A stretch of DNA of 64,000 nt, taken from positions 51,351 to 115,350 of the forward strand of contig SJOL01000719.1 in NCBI GenBank assembly GCA_004794785.1. Reading direction: 5' to 3'. The notes under the pieces are model-generated. The model worked only from the letters and a program-made list of their open reading frames with translations, had not been told where the DNA came from and made no database searches. The stretch is from Opisthorchis felineus (lineage: Eukaryota > Platyhelminthes > Trematoda > Opisthorchiida > Opisthorchiidae). Both the position numbers and the translations under genes were made by a program. Below, in pieces: positions 12,701 to 27,111 of this stretch (position 1 is the stretch's first letter; every line of letters begins with the position of its first letter).

Positions 12701-15700
12701 CTTATGTTCTAATTGAAATCAAAATACACTAGTTTCGACTTATCTGCATACCAATTTGGTTTTGACGGTAGACTCACATGGAACCCAACTGAATTCTTCG
12801 TTAATGATGTTTTCAGGCAATCGAATCTGCTGCATCAGGCCGCCTCATGTTTCAGTTGGTAGGGTATTCGAGTATCTCAGTGCAACGTACAGGCGTAACA
12901 CACTACTAATAAACGAGGGAGACCGTTGGATTTCAGGGGAGCTTTCCGTGAAAACCAAATTAGTATGGAATTGAGCGTATTTCGAGGGCTTCTACTACTC
13001 TGATTTCATTTAGCATTCCTGCAAAACACATAAGCTGCATGGCCAGAGGAATGGGGTTACGGTTAATTGGTACGAACAGAATCCTCCTTGGGGTCAGGTT
13101 CATAGAGGTTGCTCTCTCTGTCAAAGGTGCTTCGTTCGGAACCTCATCTCACTCACTGACGAGAGTAGAAACTTAGCATGTCCTCATTTGAGACAGATTT
13201 TTCTGAGTGAAGTGTCCTTCATATGGATCCAATTTACAGTAACTCGCACAGTAGTGTGCACGCATTCGCCCAGTGAAATCTGAAGATATCATTGTCTAAC
13301 AGATATTCTTCAAGCAGCAACAAATTATTTTCCTATAAAGAAGACCGCACCTTTGAAAACGTTCTTTTGGTCCACTATATTTCATGCTGCTTTGAATTTT
13401 TTGTTTGCAGGCTGGTTGGAACCTCTTTTGGACTGTATACAGAAAAATCGGTCAACGGTAGTCTCCCCAGTAATCGATAGGATAAATGATGACACATTCG
13501 CCTACGAACCACTGTTGTTGTCTCAGATACAGGTCGGAGGCTTTGACTGGGACATGACGTACAACTGGCACGTGCCACCAAAACGTGACCTTGAACGTCC
13601 TGGAGCACCATTTACACCAATACGGTAAGTGGATGCGACAAGCTGTTTTTAACTGTTGAGTGCGTCCAACTATAACAACTTTTCGATGTCCGACTGCCTT
13701 GCTACCGAAGGAAACTGGTGCAGAGGTTGGGTTCGAACCACGGACCGTAAGCTCGCGCCTTAACCACTGGATCATTTCGAGCTTCTTGAGTAACTGCGGG
13801 TGTGGAAACTCCACTCATTAATAAGCTGTGATAGTCACTTGCGTACGCAAGTGCATTACACACAAGAGGTCATTATGGTGAGTCAAACGTTGACACATGC
13901 GAAGAAAGCATTTTGACTCTGCATCGACTTTTGTAAGCTGCAACACGAGAAACGTGCAGTGAGTTTCGCACATTTATGCCCCCCCCTAGACTATATGAGA
14001 ACCGCTAGAGTTCAGCAAACACCAGCGCAAACGTACTTGTTAAAGTTGACTCACGTCACAAGATAGTTGTACTCCGTACTTTGTTACTGTGGCTGAACAG
14101 GAAAGTTGAAATTCACCTGGATAAGCCAGCGTCGGGAAGGTCACCAGCTCTGAATGTGGGAGTCACGTGAGATAACCTTCCTAACATCTTTTCAGTTTCA
14201 TCAGTTGCGCATGCACCGAGGGAGGATGAGGTTTGTAGGGCACTATTTTTCACCGTGATATGGTGAAAATTATCCGCATTTTCAAACAGAAAACTGTGTC
14301 CTCCATCCAGCGAACTGTGTGACCCCATATGTTAGCAAGAATATACATTTGCTGAAATGTGGTGAGCCTCGTTCCCCAACGCAGACGTCGAATCAGAACA
14401 CACGTCGTGTGCCCTTATAGTCCTCAGGACCGAAGCCATGACTGAGAACGCTGCGTTGTTACTAAGACTTAGCAAGTGTGTAGCGAAGTAGCTTTTACCT
14501 GGTCAAGTGATCACCGGCGGACAGAAACGCTGATATCTGGAACTTTCGTGGAAAATCCTAAAGTAGCCTGCATCACTCTTGTGAAATGGAAGGTGAAGTT
14601 AGAAAGGGGTGACGTGAATGAAGATGAATACATCTGTTTTCAAGCAATTCGACGATCGGCAGTTGCGGGACAGGGGACTGAGCTACATTGTGGTATCATC
14701 AAGCTCGTTGAAGCTGGTGGCAGAAGAAGTCCGAATTGCTGCGGCAGTAGTTGTTTGTGAGCTGTCCGTCACGGGCTGATTGGCCGTCAGCAAACGACAG
14801 TGGTCAGTCAGTTAACTGTCAGCAGACGAGCTCAATTTACCGAACCCAAAAAAATCTCCGGTGACCTTCCGTGACGATCATCATGTAGGCCAGAGCAAAC
14901 CAGCCATGGTAGGTCATATGAGTTTGATCTGGGTTTTGAAGCATCAGGTCACCAGTTTCAGCGAAACTGCAGTGTCAACCGTTAGACTGTCACCTTCAAG
15001 GTCTGCAGATGGTCCGCCTTAATATGATGAGGTATCCACTATTCTACAAACCAAAATGATTACTTGCTACAACTGACTGAGCACATGTGAATTCATCTGG
15101 TATGCTTCTCAGTCGTTCATTTGGGCATGCTGACGGCTGTAGAAACATCACTTTCTGTTCGTTTAACTGTCTAGTTTACTCGGGCAAGATTGGATTCCTG
15201 CGGACCATCAGTCACTTTAGTTTGTAAAATTCAGGTTCACATCAATCTCTTTTAAAAAGTCGTCCTCCTGTCCTGACGCAATCATTCTGGTGATCCCACA
15301 CCAAAGGTGGAAAGCACTGGACTCGAGTTCCACTCTTATTAGAGCTCATCAGCTCATCCTTGACCGAGCCGGGGTTGGAACTCCGAACATCTGACATGCG
15401 AGGCCTGCGTGCGCAATTACTCCACCACCGCATGCCTGACGCATCCAAATTTGACGTCTGAATAGGTGAATATGTTCGTGCTTGAGTGATGTGAATGGTA
15501 AGCCCGATGCCTCGAACGACAACCCAGTAACTGTCCTGGATGTGTTGATCCATTGGCCGAAGTTACACTGCCTATTTTGCAAGCATATCCATCAACGTAT
15601 TTCGATGTGATAGCTGAACCCGGAAATGGATGTCATTCCATCATAAAACGAAGAACACCATGCCCCAATTACCGTAGCCAATTCTTGCAAAATCATCAGG

Positions 15701-18700
15701 TTACGGACACTGGCTCACCTGAAAAGCTAGCTTAATTTGGACAGAAATACATGAAACTGTAAAGAAAATGGCGGCATATTTTGTGTGAGACAAACTAAGG
15801 TTATAACTTGGGGAACATCGGCGAGAAAATTCATTACATGTGGTAAGAAACGGTAAAAGACCGCACGAGTTACCACAACGTTCTGTTCAACACCGGTTGA
15901 TTTGACCTGGTTCCTGTCCGGTTTCCCTAGTCCTCAACTTCCCAGCATATGGCGTACGTCTGGTTCTGACCTACTGACTTCCAACATCTTTGTGGCGAAT
16001 TCTCTGTATTGACCAGTTTAGCGTGTTCTTCTTGCAGGGCGCCAACCATTGCCGGAGGTCTGTTCAGCGTGCACCGTGACTTCTTTGCCTATTTGGGATA
16101 TTACGATCCACAGATGGATGTTTGGGGAGGAGAAAATTTGGAATTATCTTTCAAGGCAAGTGCACTGGACAACTTTTGAAACTAGTTATAAGCAACTTAT
16201 AAATTGAGAATTTGATGAGATGTGGTTGAACTTGCAGGTGCAGACTGTGGACAGTTGTATTGGTTTGGGTTTGGACATATCATATGTTCTTCTTGAAATG
16301 ACTATATTACTTCATACTATCATGTTCATGCAAAACTATCCTGATCGTTATATCGTGACAAAGTAACGACCCGTAACTCACATGAAGAGCGTATTGGACG
16401 ATTTAGTTAGTCCATCTATCGTGGTCTTAGCCCCTCCCTATCTGTGCAGTGATTTTCAAATCAGCGAAGTGAGAACATGAGCTTTTAAACATGAAGTCCC
16501 CTAAGAATCTTGGCACCCCTGAACTGATAGTAAGACAGAAGGAGACGAAAACGCAATTGCTGTTGACTCAGGGGAGCGGCTTGATTGCTGATTCACAGAA
16601 TGACAGCTGGACAAAACGACCGGTCATGTTTACAGTTACTTGATACATTCGATACATGTGCCCGGAAAGCTGTCGCTAGGAAATCGAATACAACACTCTG
16701 GAATAAATGTGTCTTTACGACCCCAAATGTAACCTTTTTCCTCTTTAGGTTATTGCTGAATCGGGTGGTTTTACTAATCGGTCACACTGAAATTAGTTAG
16801 AAAAACCGGTTGATTTTTAACCAAATATGGTTCTTAGCCTTTGTTTGCACCTTTTTCCGAAAGATATTTTCATACTTATTGGAGGCATTGATACAAGGCT
16901 ACTCAGTGGTACAGGTTTCAGTCAGCCGCTGTTTTCATATTCGAAAAACTAACCAAATCTTTTGAGATTTTGTACAGCACCCAGACTGAGCAGCTGTAAT
17001 TTAACTGTGTCGACACCAAATATACAAGCGACATGGCAGTGTAGCGCAAGGGCTAGTACCTCATCGTTTTTACTTTAAATGTGTTTCACAAAGAGAACTT
17101 TTTCATGGCTGTCTCTGTGGAGATATTCAATCAAAAAATCACACGATCTACTTGGATTACAGGTCTGACTAATTAATAAGTTTCTTAAGCTGACAAGAGG
17201 TCCTCAGTATACAGATTCTTTTGACCAACATTATTCAAGGTAAACCTGCATTGGTTCCGCTTTATTCATGCATAGACATGGATGTGTGGCGGTACTCTCC
17301 AAGTTCACCCATGCAGCCATGTTGGTCACGTGTTCCGAACGAAGTCACCCTATTCCGGCAAAAACAACACTGGCGACACACTCAGGCACAATCTTGTTCG
17401 ACTTGCAGAAGTCTGGATGGACGAATACAAAGGTTACTTCTACGAACGATTCAACTTCAAGCTGGTGAGTCCAGTATTTTATCAGATATACGTATCAGCC
17501 TGGGTTTTGACGGGTGATTCACTTGGAACCAAGCTGAATCTCTCGTTTGTGATGTTTTTTACGCTATGGGCTATTGAAAAGTTTTCAGCAACCTTATGAG
17601 TAGTGTATTGTGTCCATATAACCTCGAATATGGCGGCCTGATGCAGCACATCCAGTCGCTTAGAAACATCATAAACCAGAGATCCAGTTTGGTTCCAGGT
17701 GAGTCTCCCGTCAAAACCGAATTGTTATACAGATGTGTATGAGTCGAATTTTGTGCAATGTAAGTTCAAATAGAAAGTGAGGTCAACGGAAACTCGGGGA
17801 CTGTGTCTACCTGATGAGCCAGCCAGAAGAAGGGCAAAACCGGTCGTGGGCTGTTGCAGAGTTTTCAGCAACCTTAGGAGTAGTGTGTTAAGTTTTCGAG
17901 CTTGTTGACCGTAAATTATTGAAAGCAAACGTCAAGGCACGCGCAGTTTTTTCATGTGCGACTGCAATGTTTCACTGTAAGAAAACCAACTCCGCACCAC
18001 GTAGTGGCGTCTCCAGAAGTGGCGATTCTACCCGTTGGAAACAACGACCGTTAGTGAGTTAACCCTTCCAGAAGCAACCAGAACTCACCTACAAGAGTCA
18101 TTTAGACCAGCCGTATTAGATGCTTTTTGTTGTTATCCAAGTTGGCCACATCTTTTTATTGAAGTTCATCGAGCGATTTTGTATAGAGGTGTCCAAACAA
18201 ATCTGCAGGGAAGCAACAGAGCGAATCGGAAAGCGGCTACTATAAATTAATTTTTAGTGAGAAAATCTACTACGACGCTTCCAGCAGCTATGGCTTCAGT
18301 CTTACAGAGCTGGGGCTTGTTTAGGTTGACGGAGGGAGGCTTGTACATCTCTCACTGAGGTGATTGCTTAGATGTGTTGACGCATTGAGAGCTTCAATGT
18401 TGTTTTAATTACGAGTGTTGTTTGTAGAGATTTCCATTGTTTGGCTCCTGGGTGTCCTTCCCTGTCAGCTGATCGGGGTTTAACCTTCGATTACTTTGGC
18501 GTATCCATCTTTCGCATTCAAAAAAGAGATTCACATACACCAAAAATTTAGCAGAATGTGTGACCGTGTAGTTTTACTCAGTTAGTGAAAAGCACACAGG
18601 ACGTTTCGGTGCGTGCTAGCACAAGCGTTGGGGTAATTCAGATACCATAACATGGGTTGACGAGATGCATGAGCTGTGTGCAGTTTCGACACAGCTTCAG

Positions 18701-21700
18701 TCGATGAAAAATACGCTCAGTGAGCTGCTCCAGTGACGCGGCCGTGTGAGACTCAGCGGTCGTACTACCCCGTGATTAAGTGATTGGAACGCTCAAGCTA
18801 TGAGCTTATGAAGATATTCACCCAAATAAGGGTGGTTGGTCCAGGGTCTTAAAACATTCCAACAACTTCATTGACCAGTGATCCGTGGTCTTCTCTAAAA
18901 GAGGGATTTTTCAAGGACGGATACTTGTAATCGCCTCCCATATCCTACACTCCATGACAAAGTTACAAACTTCGAATTTATTCAATATTGGCATTTCCGT
19001 TTTCATAGTTAGACGCAGGTCTATGTGTGCTCTATCTGCTAGGACCTGCTCCGTTGATCGAAGGACACTACTGCATAACTAATTAAATAGTGATTGTAAA
19101 TCGTACTCCAATTAGAGGATGCAAGTCCATAGAAAATGGGCAGCAATGGCACCCAGTGAGGACACCAAACTGATTTTATTCTTCCTTCAAATATCAGGAA
19201 AGAGCAAAAGTCAGGGAATAAAGAATAACCGTGACGTATTCTTGATTATTCTCTGAAATTCTTCTTATTATATAGTATAATAATGTACAATATAATATAA
19301 TATCTAATATATATAATATTATGTAATATGTGATGTATAATATAATATAATTATAATATAAATATAATGTAATGTATAATGTAATATAATATAATATAGA
19401 AATAAAGTATGCACATAAGATAGTAAATATAGTATACGTGACACTATAATAATACAAGACATAACTTATGATATAATATTGAACATGTAAAGTGCAAAGT
19501 AAAGTGTGAAGTGTAAAATACCGTGTAAAGTATGTGCACCCAATTTCCAGAGCTGGAGGTGAGAATTTGTCCGGCAATTCTCCACAATTAAATACAAGCG
19601 GATGCAACCTGTTCCCACATTTTTATAGCTCCGCTAAACCAGTGAATCGTTATTTCCTCGCCTCTGGTAATTATGTATTTGTGGTATCATTTTCCCTTAG
19701 TCCACTTGAAAAGCTGCAAATTTGTCCTTCCGGAGCACTGTGATCAAAAATGACCGCTTTGGCTAAACCCCTGAATTTCTAACCAGTTTTTGACCCTCAA
19801 ATGGAATATGAGGCGATTTTAAGCACACTTTAATCGCGCTACTTCCCAGAGGCGGCCGAAAATCAACCAAATCCGCTTGTCGGACTTTTGTGTGTTCTCG
19901 AAAATTCGAAAAAAGTTCATACACAGTGCCAACGGAACAGTTTTTGCATCTAGGTGATTCAGTTGAAATGTACTCGAATGTGAGCAAGAAAATGGAATAG
20001 TGGAGGTTCCGCCCACCGTTCACGTTCATCGGATAACAATCTGTTGTCGTCTTGAAAGGATAAGCGATGCTGAAGAGTTCTCCGCAGATCATAGAGCGTA
20101 CCAACCAAAAGATGCCACGCACACAGAACAACAGTACACTATTGCTGGATGTTACAGACACAGGTTGGCGGACTTATGTGGCCTTGAAAATTTCTAAAGT
20201 TCGGAATTCCCTGCATCAGGTTGCAAGTAATGACATGACTCATTTCAGAGGTAATATGTAGTATTACTTATGATGTGATAATTTCATACAACAGAATCCA
20301 TACGGTGGCTTCAAAATGACTAACTGCCGAATTCTCAAAAATGTGAAACCCACTCTATCTCTAATCAACTTGGGGGAATTATCGGACACTAGATTTTATC
20401 AGACATTATAAAAAAACATGAGGTGATGAAAACTGAGATAAGAAATTCCTATATAAGGAAGTACAGTGCCCCGGTTTTCCTAAGCTTACGGTTTCGAATC
20501 TGTGGATCCCCTAGTATACCGGGAAGAAAACTGTGAGAGGGAATTACACATTTATTTGTAAGTAATTTTGTGTCAGGAGGACAGGGAACGGAAGCTCAGC
20601 CAAATCTCTCCTTTATGGTGACCTTCAAATGGATGTCCAGCATAAGGGTTACCTCCCGCAGCGCAGTCAGCAGAAAGTTAATAGAAACAAAGGTTTCAGT
20701 CCACTCGCCCCATAACCCAAGGTTAGTTTACAATTGAATGTGTAACCCATCTTACGTGGTTGACGTAAGCGCCTGCTGATGAACCCCAAGAACCGCGAAC
20801 TCAGCAATGGACTGCCGAAGAAGGTTCGGTGACCTTACCTAAGTAGGGAAACGAAAATGTGAGTCGTCTGAGGAGGATGGAGTATCCTCAACCGTATCAT
20901 TACAAACCTTTCAAGCAAAGATGTATGTCCAATTTTTAATTGGTTGGTTGATTTTCGTGACGATTGACTGCCGCTCAGTAGCCACTTGTAGACGTTTCAT
21001 TTGCCAGAGGGGCAGGTCACATTTTTTCGGTATTATAAATGACCCATTCCCCTAAATTTAAATCAAGCACTGAGGACTGTATTTTTCAAGGCCTTCTTCT
21101 GACTTGGTTCCGCAGGTTGCCTGGATCAAAATGGTGCGTCTTCTGTCGGGGTGTCCAAGAAGGCTGATCTGATTTCTTCTTACATGTACATCGTCACGTG
21201 TGACATCTTAGTGACAAGCTGTCATGTGGCTTCAAGGATAGCTCGGCAATCAACATGGCGAGCGAACATCAAACATGGTAGTTGAACTGCACGGTGGCAG
21301 TTTGTTAGTGACCCCTAACTTCGGTACTGTGCAAAAAACATTTAGGAGAACTGCTTCTTCAACAGACTTATTGTTCGATGGGCCTAGCCACAAAAGGTCT
21401 CACTTTGCTATTTAAAAAGTATGGCTGGATGTCAGAGATGCCATTAGAAGGCAAAGTGTCCGTAATTGAAGAGAAAATTGAGACGGCGTGATGGTCTGAG
21501 ATTCGTTGGGTCTGGAAGATAGTTTGTTGAGTTAGTCACGGTAAATAGCAGCTGAATGCTTAGGCGCGTGATCTCTCAAACAGGAAAGTCACCTACTGCG
21601 GATTTTCAGTTTATAATTCAGGCAAACATTATGCTTATGTAGTGCCACCCAGTCTTGGTTTTAGGAACCTATTCAAAGGTACTTGGTGACGTAAAATTTC

Positions 21701-24700
21701 GCCCCAGATATACGTTTCTGACAGTTTCACCATACTGACCAGATAAATCTCTGTTCTATTTACCCAAGTTAGCGCGCTATTTCATGCATGTTAATAACTT
21801 CAGGGCGAATACGGTGACGTATCGGACCGCAAGGCCCTTCGGGAACGTCTAAAATGCCGGTCGTTCAAATGGTATCTAAATAATGTGTTCCCAGAGTTGT
21901 TCGTCCCGTCCAATTCCTTGGCTAATGGAGACGTAAGTTCAAATGCGGTTTGTGATGTGTGCAATCCCCGGTTGAATGAAATGTTGCATTTGCGGACTCT
22001 GACAACCGGATGCATGAATTCGGACAGCTGCTGAGGCCTTGAAACTACCTTTCTGAATCGATATTGTACTTTCATAAGTAGTGAACTATCGAGCTTTAAA
22101 ATGAGAAAAATTCATATTCTAAACTAACCTAGGACTTTTTGGAACGCGCTTTGTTGAAAGTATTGATTCAGGATCGCATGCATGTCTTCATCTTGTTTGT
22201 CTATCTGCTTCGGTTACTGGTTCTCCCCATCACAGCTGAGTAGAAAACCAAAAGTGAACCCTCTTAGCCAGCAGATTAGATGAAATCGGTCTCCAGTTGT
22301 GATATCTATCACCACAGTGGCCGCCAATACTGTACTGCGAAACGCAGACTAATCACACTTTTGAGGAAAACTTGATAAACAACATACAAGCAATCAACTT
22401 TTCGGCAATCAGGTTACGTTGACCGAGGTTCCACGAAACTCCTCAGACTCGGGAAAAAGTTTGCTCTAACGGAAAGTTCATTGTGATGAGGACGTACATG
22501 AGCCCTCCATTGCTCATTGCTGCAGCAAAAACTTCATTGTGAACATCAAGAGAACAAAGTAAACGCAGCGAATGTGAGGTGCCTTTGATCCATCGCAAAA
22601 CCAACTTTAGTGAACTGAACACCAAACTTGATACAATTCGGGTTCATCAAGTGTATTTGCCTCCAAACCTTACGAATCCGGGCAATACACTTTTCATTAC
22701 ATTTCCAACCATGTTCTTTCGACAAGGAAGAATCTCCTGGATGGGACCCTTCAGGAACGCAAACTATCTTAAATAACCCTAAAAATTCTGCATTTCACAC
22801 CAGAAAATATTAAGTATTACAACTCACACCTCATGCTCACAGACGAAACGACGAGGATCGATGTGGCAGTTAAGTCCACTGCATAAGTCCAGGCTGACTG
22901 GTGAAGTACGAAATCACTTCTAGAAGTGGGAAGGCCAGGGCAACGTTTTCCAGACCCCGACATTCCTGGCGCATCAGCTTGAGTGTGTCAAGCTTAGAAT
23001 GTACAGTGTGCGATCCCATCTGTCATAGTTTATTTGTCAGAGAAGTGGTTGCTGGGTGCGAAAAATCGACCATCGGTGCCTCCAACATGTGGCGCTCGTT
23101 CCATTTTTCCCCTTACCCTCTGTGAACGAAACAGTACTAGCTGGATCCACTGTAATTCGATACAGGGTGTGTAGCTGAAAACTGAAACTGAAATCAAGTG
23201 AACTCACTTCAAATCGCATTCAAATTATAGATGGGTTCATTGTATCAGGAATTTGTAGTACATGAGTCTCTTTTCAAACAACTTTAGTGGTACGCACCGA
23301 AAGTCAAAAATCAGTTCATTGTTGCAATGTTCTTTGTAGTAGCGTTCCAGTGACGTCAGATATCTAGGACTCAGGCTTTTTCAGAGTGAAATGAGAAATT
23401 AATTGTGAGAAAAACCTCAAACAACTTAATTGGGAGAACAAGTCCATTCAACAGTAGCTCTTATCCGAAATAGTGCTACATTAGAAGACATATAAGTTTG
23501 TAATCCATACAATTTGAGGAAAAAATTTAGGTGGCTTTCCCTCTCCGGAGTGAGAATGCGTAGAAATCAAGAGAACAAACATCTGTCTGAAAGTTTTAAA
23601 TGTCGCCTTTGCTGGTTATCTACGTAGTTCTGATCATGCAAATGAATTTAGCATTGTATTCGTCTTGCAGATCGAAAGCTTCAAAATGGCCATTTGTCTA
23701 GACGCGTCAGCCGATGATCACCAGCCAGAACTGCACCTTCTACGTGGCTATCCATGCCACCGTCTGGGTGGAAATCAGGTATTTGCAAAAAGGAAGTTGA
23801 TAATATGTTGCTTTTGACGGCTTCTGCTCAATCTACCATTTTACTTTATCATTTTTGATGCGGCAAACAATCAAAACTTCAGGATTATTGATGAATGTCG
23901 TTACCAAATAGAACCCCGTACACTACGGTTTACTCTCTGATTCAAACGTATCAGTATCGAGCACATAGCGTTTCGGCGTGCTGCAAGGTGTTACATGTTG
24001 ACTAGAACAGTGCGCGCATAAAACGTACGAGCTGAAATAATCTCTTGGGTTAACACATTTATTGAATTAGTCAGTAAATCTGGCTGATTTGGAGCTTTCA
24101 GCTGTTCATTCCTAATGTTTCACGATGTACGTGCAGGATCTGATAAACAGCAAGTCTGAAGGAATTGGATGTAAAAAAAATTTTTCAACGATATAACAGG
24201 CTAAGAGGTGTGGAACATTATTTAAACCAGCCCTCGATTTACTCACAGTCAACTGATTACCAGTGAGTAGTCAGAAGGCTTTATCTTAACAGCTATCGAT
24301 CCTGTTGGGTGAACTGATTAGTACAAAACCATGGGAGGATGAAGACTGCCCAGTAACAGGGCTTTACAATTTCTGTGTTACAGCAAGACAAACATTTAAA
24401 GACCAGTCTCAGTGAGATGATGCCCATCAGACTTAAAACAAGAACCACGGCAATCCTGTTGAAAAGAATAAAGCCCCTCGGTGCTGAGCTGCTTATTGAT
24501 CAACACGAACTAAGCGGCCACAAGCTATTAGACACGAAAGTGAAAGTCTCATTTGGACAGAGTATTTGAAAAGTGAACATTCTCAAGCACCCTCTTGAAC
24601 TTTTCTGGACTACTTTTTGATTATTAAGCACTAATGGACAAGCACCGCAGTGATTTTCCATAATTGGCGTACCAGCCTTCAATCAAATGTGGGGACTGCG

Positions 24701-27017
24701 CTCAGACACCTGGTCAGATGCTACTCACATGTTTCATCAGTAGTATACATTGTCACACGAATCCACCAAGTTTAATTGACCAAAGGGACTCCAGGACAAT
24801 AACGAGCGGCATTGGGTTATGTCGGTGCAATATTGATGTTTTGACCCAGTATCTCATACCGATGCAAGAAGCGGTCAGATGTAGGTTACAACCATTTCGG
24901 CATGCCAAAAGCTAAGAAGTCTTAGAAATGGCTCGCCAAAGCCCTGAAAATCAAGTGAACTCCACATACTACTGGGACAGAAAAAGCATGTTTGCACCAA
25001 AAGAAAGACGGGAATAGCCATCTCTCGGTAAGCTTCACAGCAGCTGCAATGCATTCCCACTCAGAGCCACAAAAATTGCGTCATATATGGACGTAATACA
25101 CCACTCATAAGGTTGCTGAAACTCTTCAGCAACCCCATACCGGTTTCGCCCTACTTCGGGCCGGCTCAGCAGGTGGGCGCAGTCCCCGAGTTTTCGTCAA
25201 TCTTAAGTTCTAATTGAACTTTAACTGCAATAAATTAGCGAAATACACTCAGTTGCCAACAAATTTGGTTTGCGAAAGGCTCACCTGGAACCCAACTGAA
25301 TTTCTCGTTTATGATGTTTTCATGTATCGCGATATCTCAAATATCGTACCAACTGAAACATGAGTCAGCCTGGTGCAACACATTCAGTTACTTAATAACC
25401 TTATAAACGAGAGATTTATCTGGGTTTCGGGTGAGCCCCCCGGAAAACCAAATTTGTTTGCAGGTGAGGATATTTCACTAATTGCATTATGTAGTTTGAA
25501 TTCTAGGTGGTTGCCGATCATTTCCGCATACGCCAGACTTAGCACATCTTTCACACTTTCGAAATCAGTGTACTTTGCCATGGTGGACTACATTTCTTAC
25601 TGACCACGTAGAGCATGACACTCACCAACAGCAAATTCACTCACTATAGCATACTAATCTTCGGTACTGGGTCACGACAATATTGTCCACGGTATTCCAC
25701 AGAACAATGAGACAGTCCACGGTCTTCAAATGAAGATATCATCCTGTAGATGTATTTCACAGATTGGAGTACTCAAAACCCAGAGTTTAGCTCGCCGAAG
25801 GTTCGGTCTTTTGAGGGAAAAGTAGCATCAGGAGACTGCCTCAAAATGATTATAGAAGCCCCAATAATGATGAAATGTCTGCAACCAATTGTGCAAGTCC
25901 GGCGAATAACCGAGAAACTAGTGATAATTTAGCTTGGTACAGAGACTACGTTTTGGTGTGCCATTTCTGCGGTTCTGAGGCTTCATAGTTGGCATTTTGT
26001 TCTGCATCCTCAGGTTGTTCAGCTGCTTTATTTCGTAAAATGCAGTGTCTGTAGAACATGAATGGACGCAGTACGCATTAGATCAAGTCCACTTCCTCCA
26101 CTACATTAAGACCCCTGTGGTAGTTCTTTGATCGGCATGCTGGATTTGCTACCGTTCACTAACCGGTGAGGAGAGAGCAACTACTTCCACACCTGCCATA
26201 GTTTGTAGATTTTATGCAGGGGCCATGCAACACAATGGTTAGTTTTGTCTGACTTTTTTAAATAACCATGGTGTGATGAGGTATATGGTTGCTTGGAAAG
26301 AGACGGACGTTACTGCGTAATACAGTTGCTGAGGCAGTATCAGTTGCTCAAGTTAAGTTGAGTTAATTTATGGTTGCCGCTACTTTATTTCTGTCAAAGC
26401 TCTGGTACTGGACGCCGGGCAAGGAAATCCGACGTGACAGCAGATGTTGGACAGTGGATGAAGCCAGTGGCTTTATTGGCATGGCGAAATGTGGCGGCAC
26501 TGACAAACAGAAGTTTGATTATACAGAGGTAAACAGCAGATTAGTGTGCTATGGTCAAACTTATCAGCGTTCTTCTGAATATTATATCGCCAAATCAATT
26601 TAATTGAAATTTCACTGTCATACAGTGGTAATTTTCTTTTTGAAGTCAAGCGCCCAGCGTCCTTTCTTAGACTTTCTAGTAACCCAATATGTCTGTAGGC
26701 TCACGGAATCAGTCGGTCACTTGATCTGCACTTAGATCAGTATGTACCAACGGGGCAACAAAAACGATGCAGTGTGAAATCCTGAAAAGTGTTTTTCAAA
26801 CACGGGCAAGTGAGTGTTCCTCTAGGGTGAACAGGACCAGCTGGGTGTATAACGAAGCTTAGTTTCAGAGTGGCCAGAAAATAACAAGCTGCATTCCGTT
26901 ATCTGGGCTAACTGGTTGCGAGTGAATCGACCGTCAGGTCCATACCACAAAAATGGATGTGACGCACTGAAACACTGTGCAAAACAGATGGCTCTTTGTA
27001 CTGCTCGGATGTTTTTC

Positions 27018-27111
<94 letters not shown>

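Larger units (their letters stand above)
13625..16037 (+). other. Intron 5 of the first GALNT
   Basis: 2.4 kb, phase 2. Contains one antisense SINE-A head and one antisense SINE-C. Confidence 0.8.
17465..21803 (+). other. Intron 7 of the first GALNT
   Basis: 4.3 kb, phase 0. Two joined P1 units just after the exon, then the AT-rich tract. The remainder is unassigned. Confidence 0.8.
23779..26399 (+). other. Intron 9 of the first GALNT
   Basis: 2.6 kb, phase 0. Contains the P1 copy with the nearly intact hammerhead. Confidence 0.8.

Noticed and set aside
19194..19607. 137-aa Tyr/Ile-rich minus-strand open frame
   Set aside because: Product of the AT-rich tract; no protein-like composition outside it.
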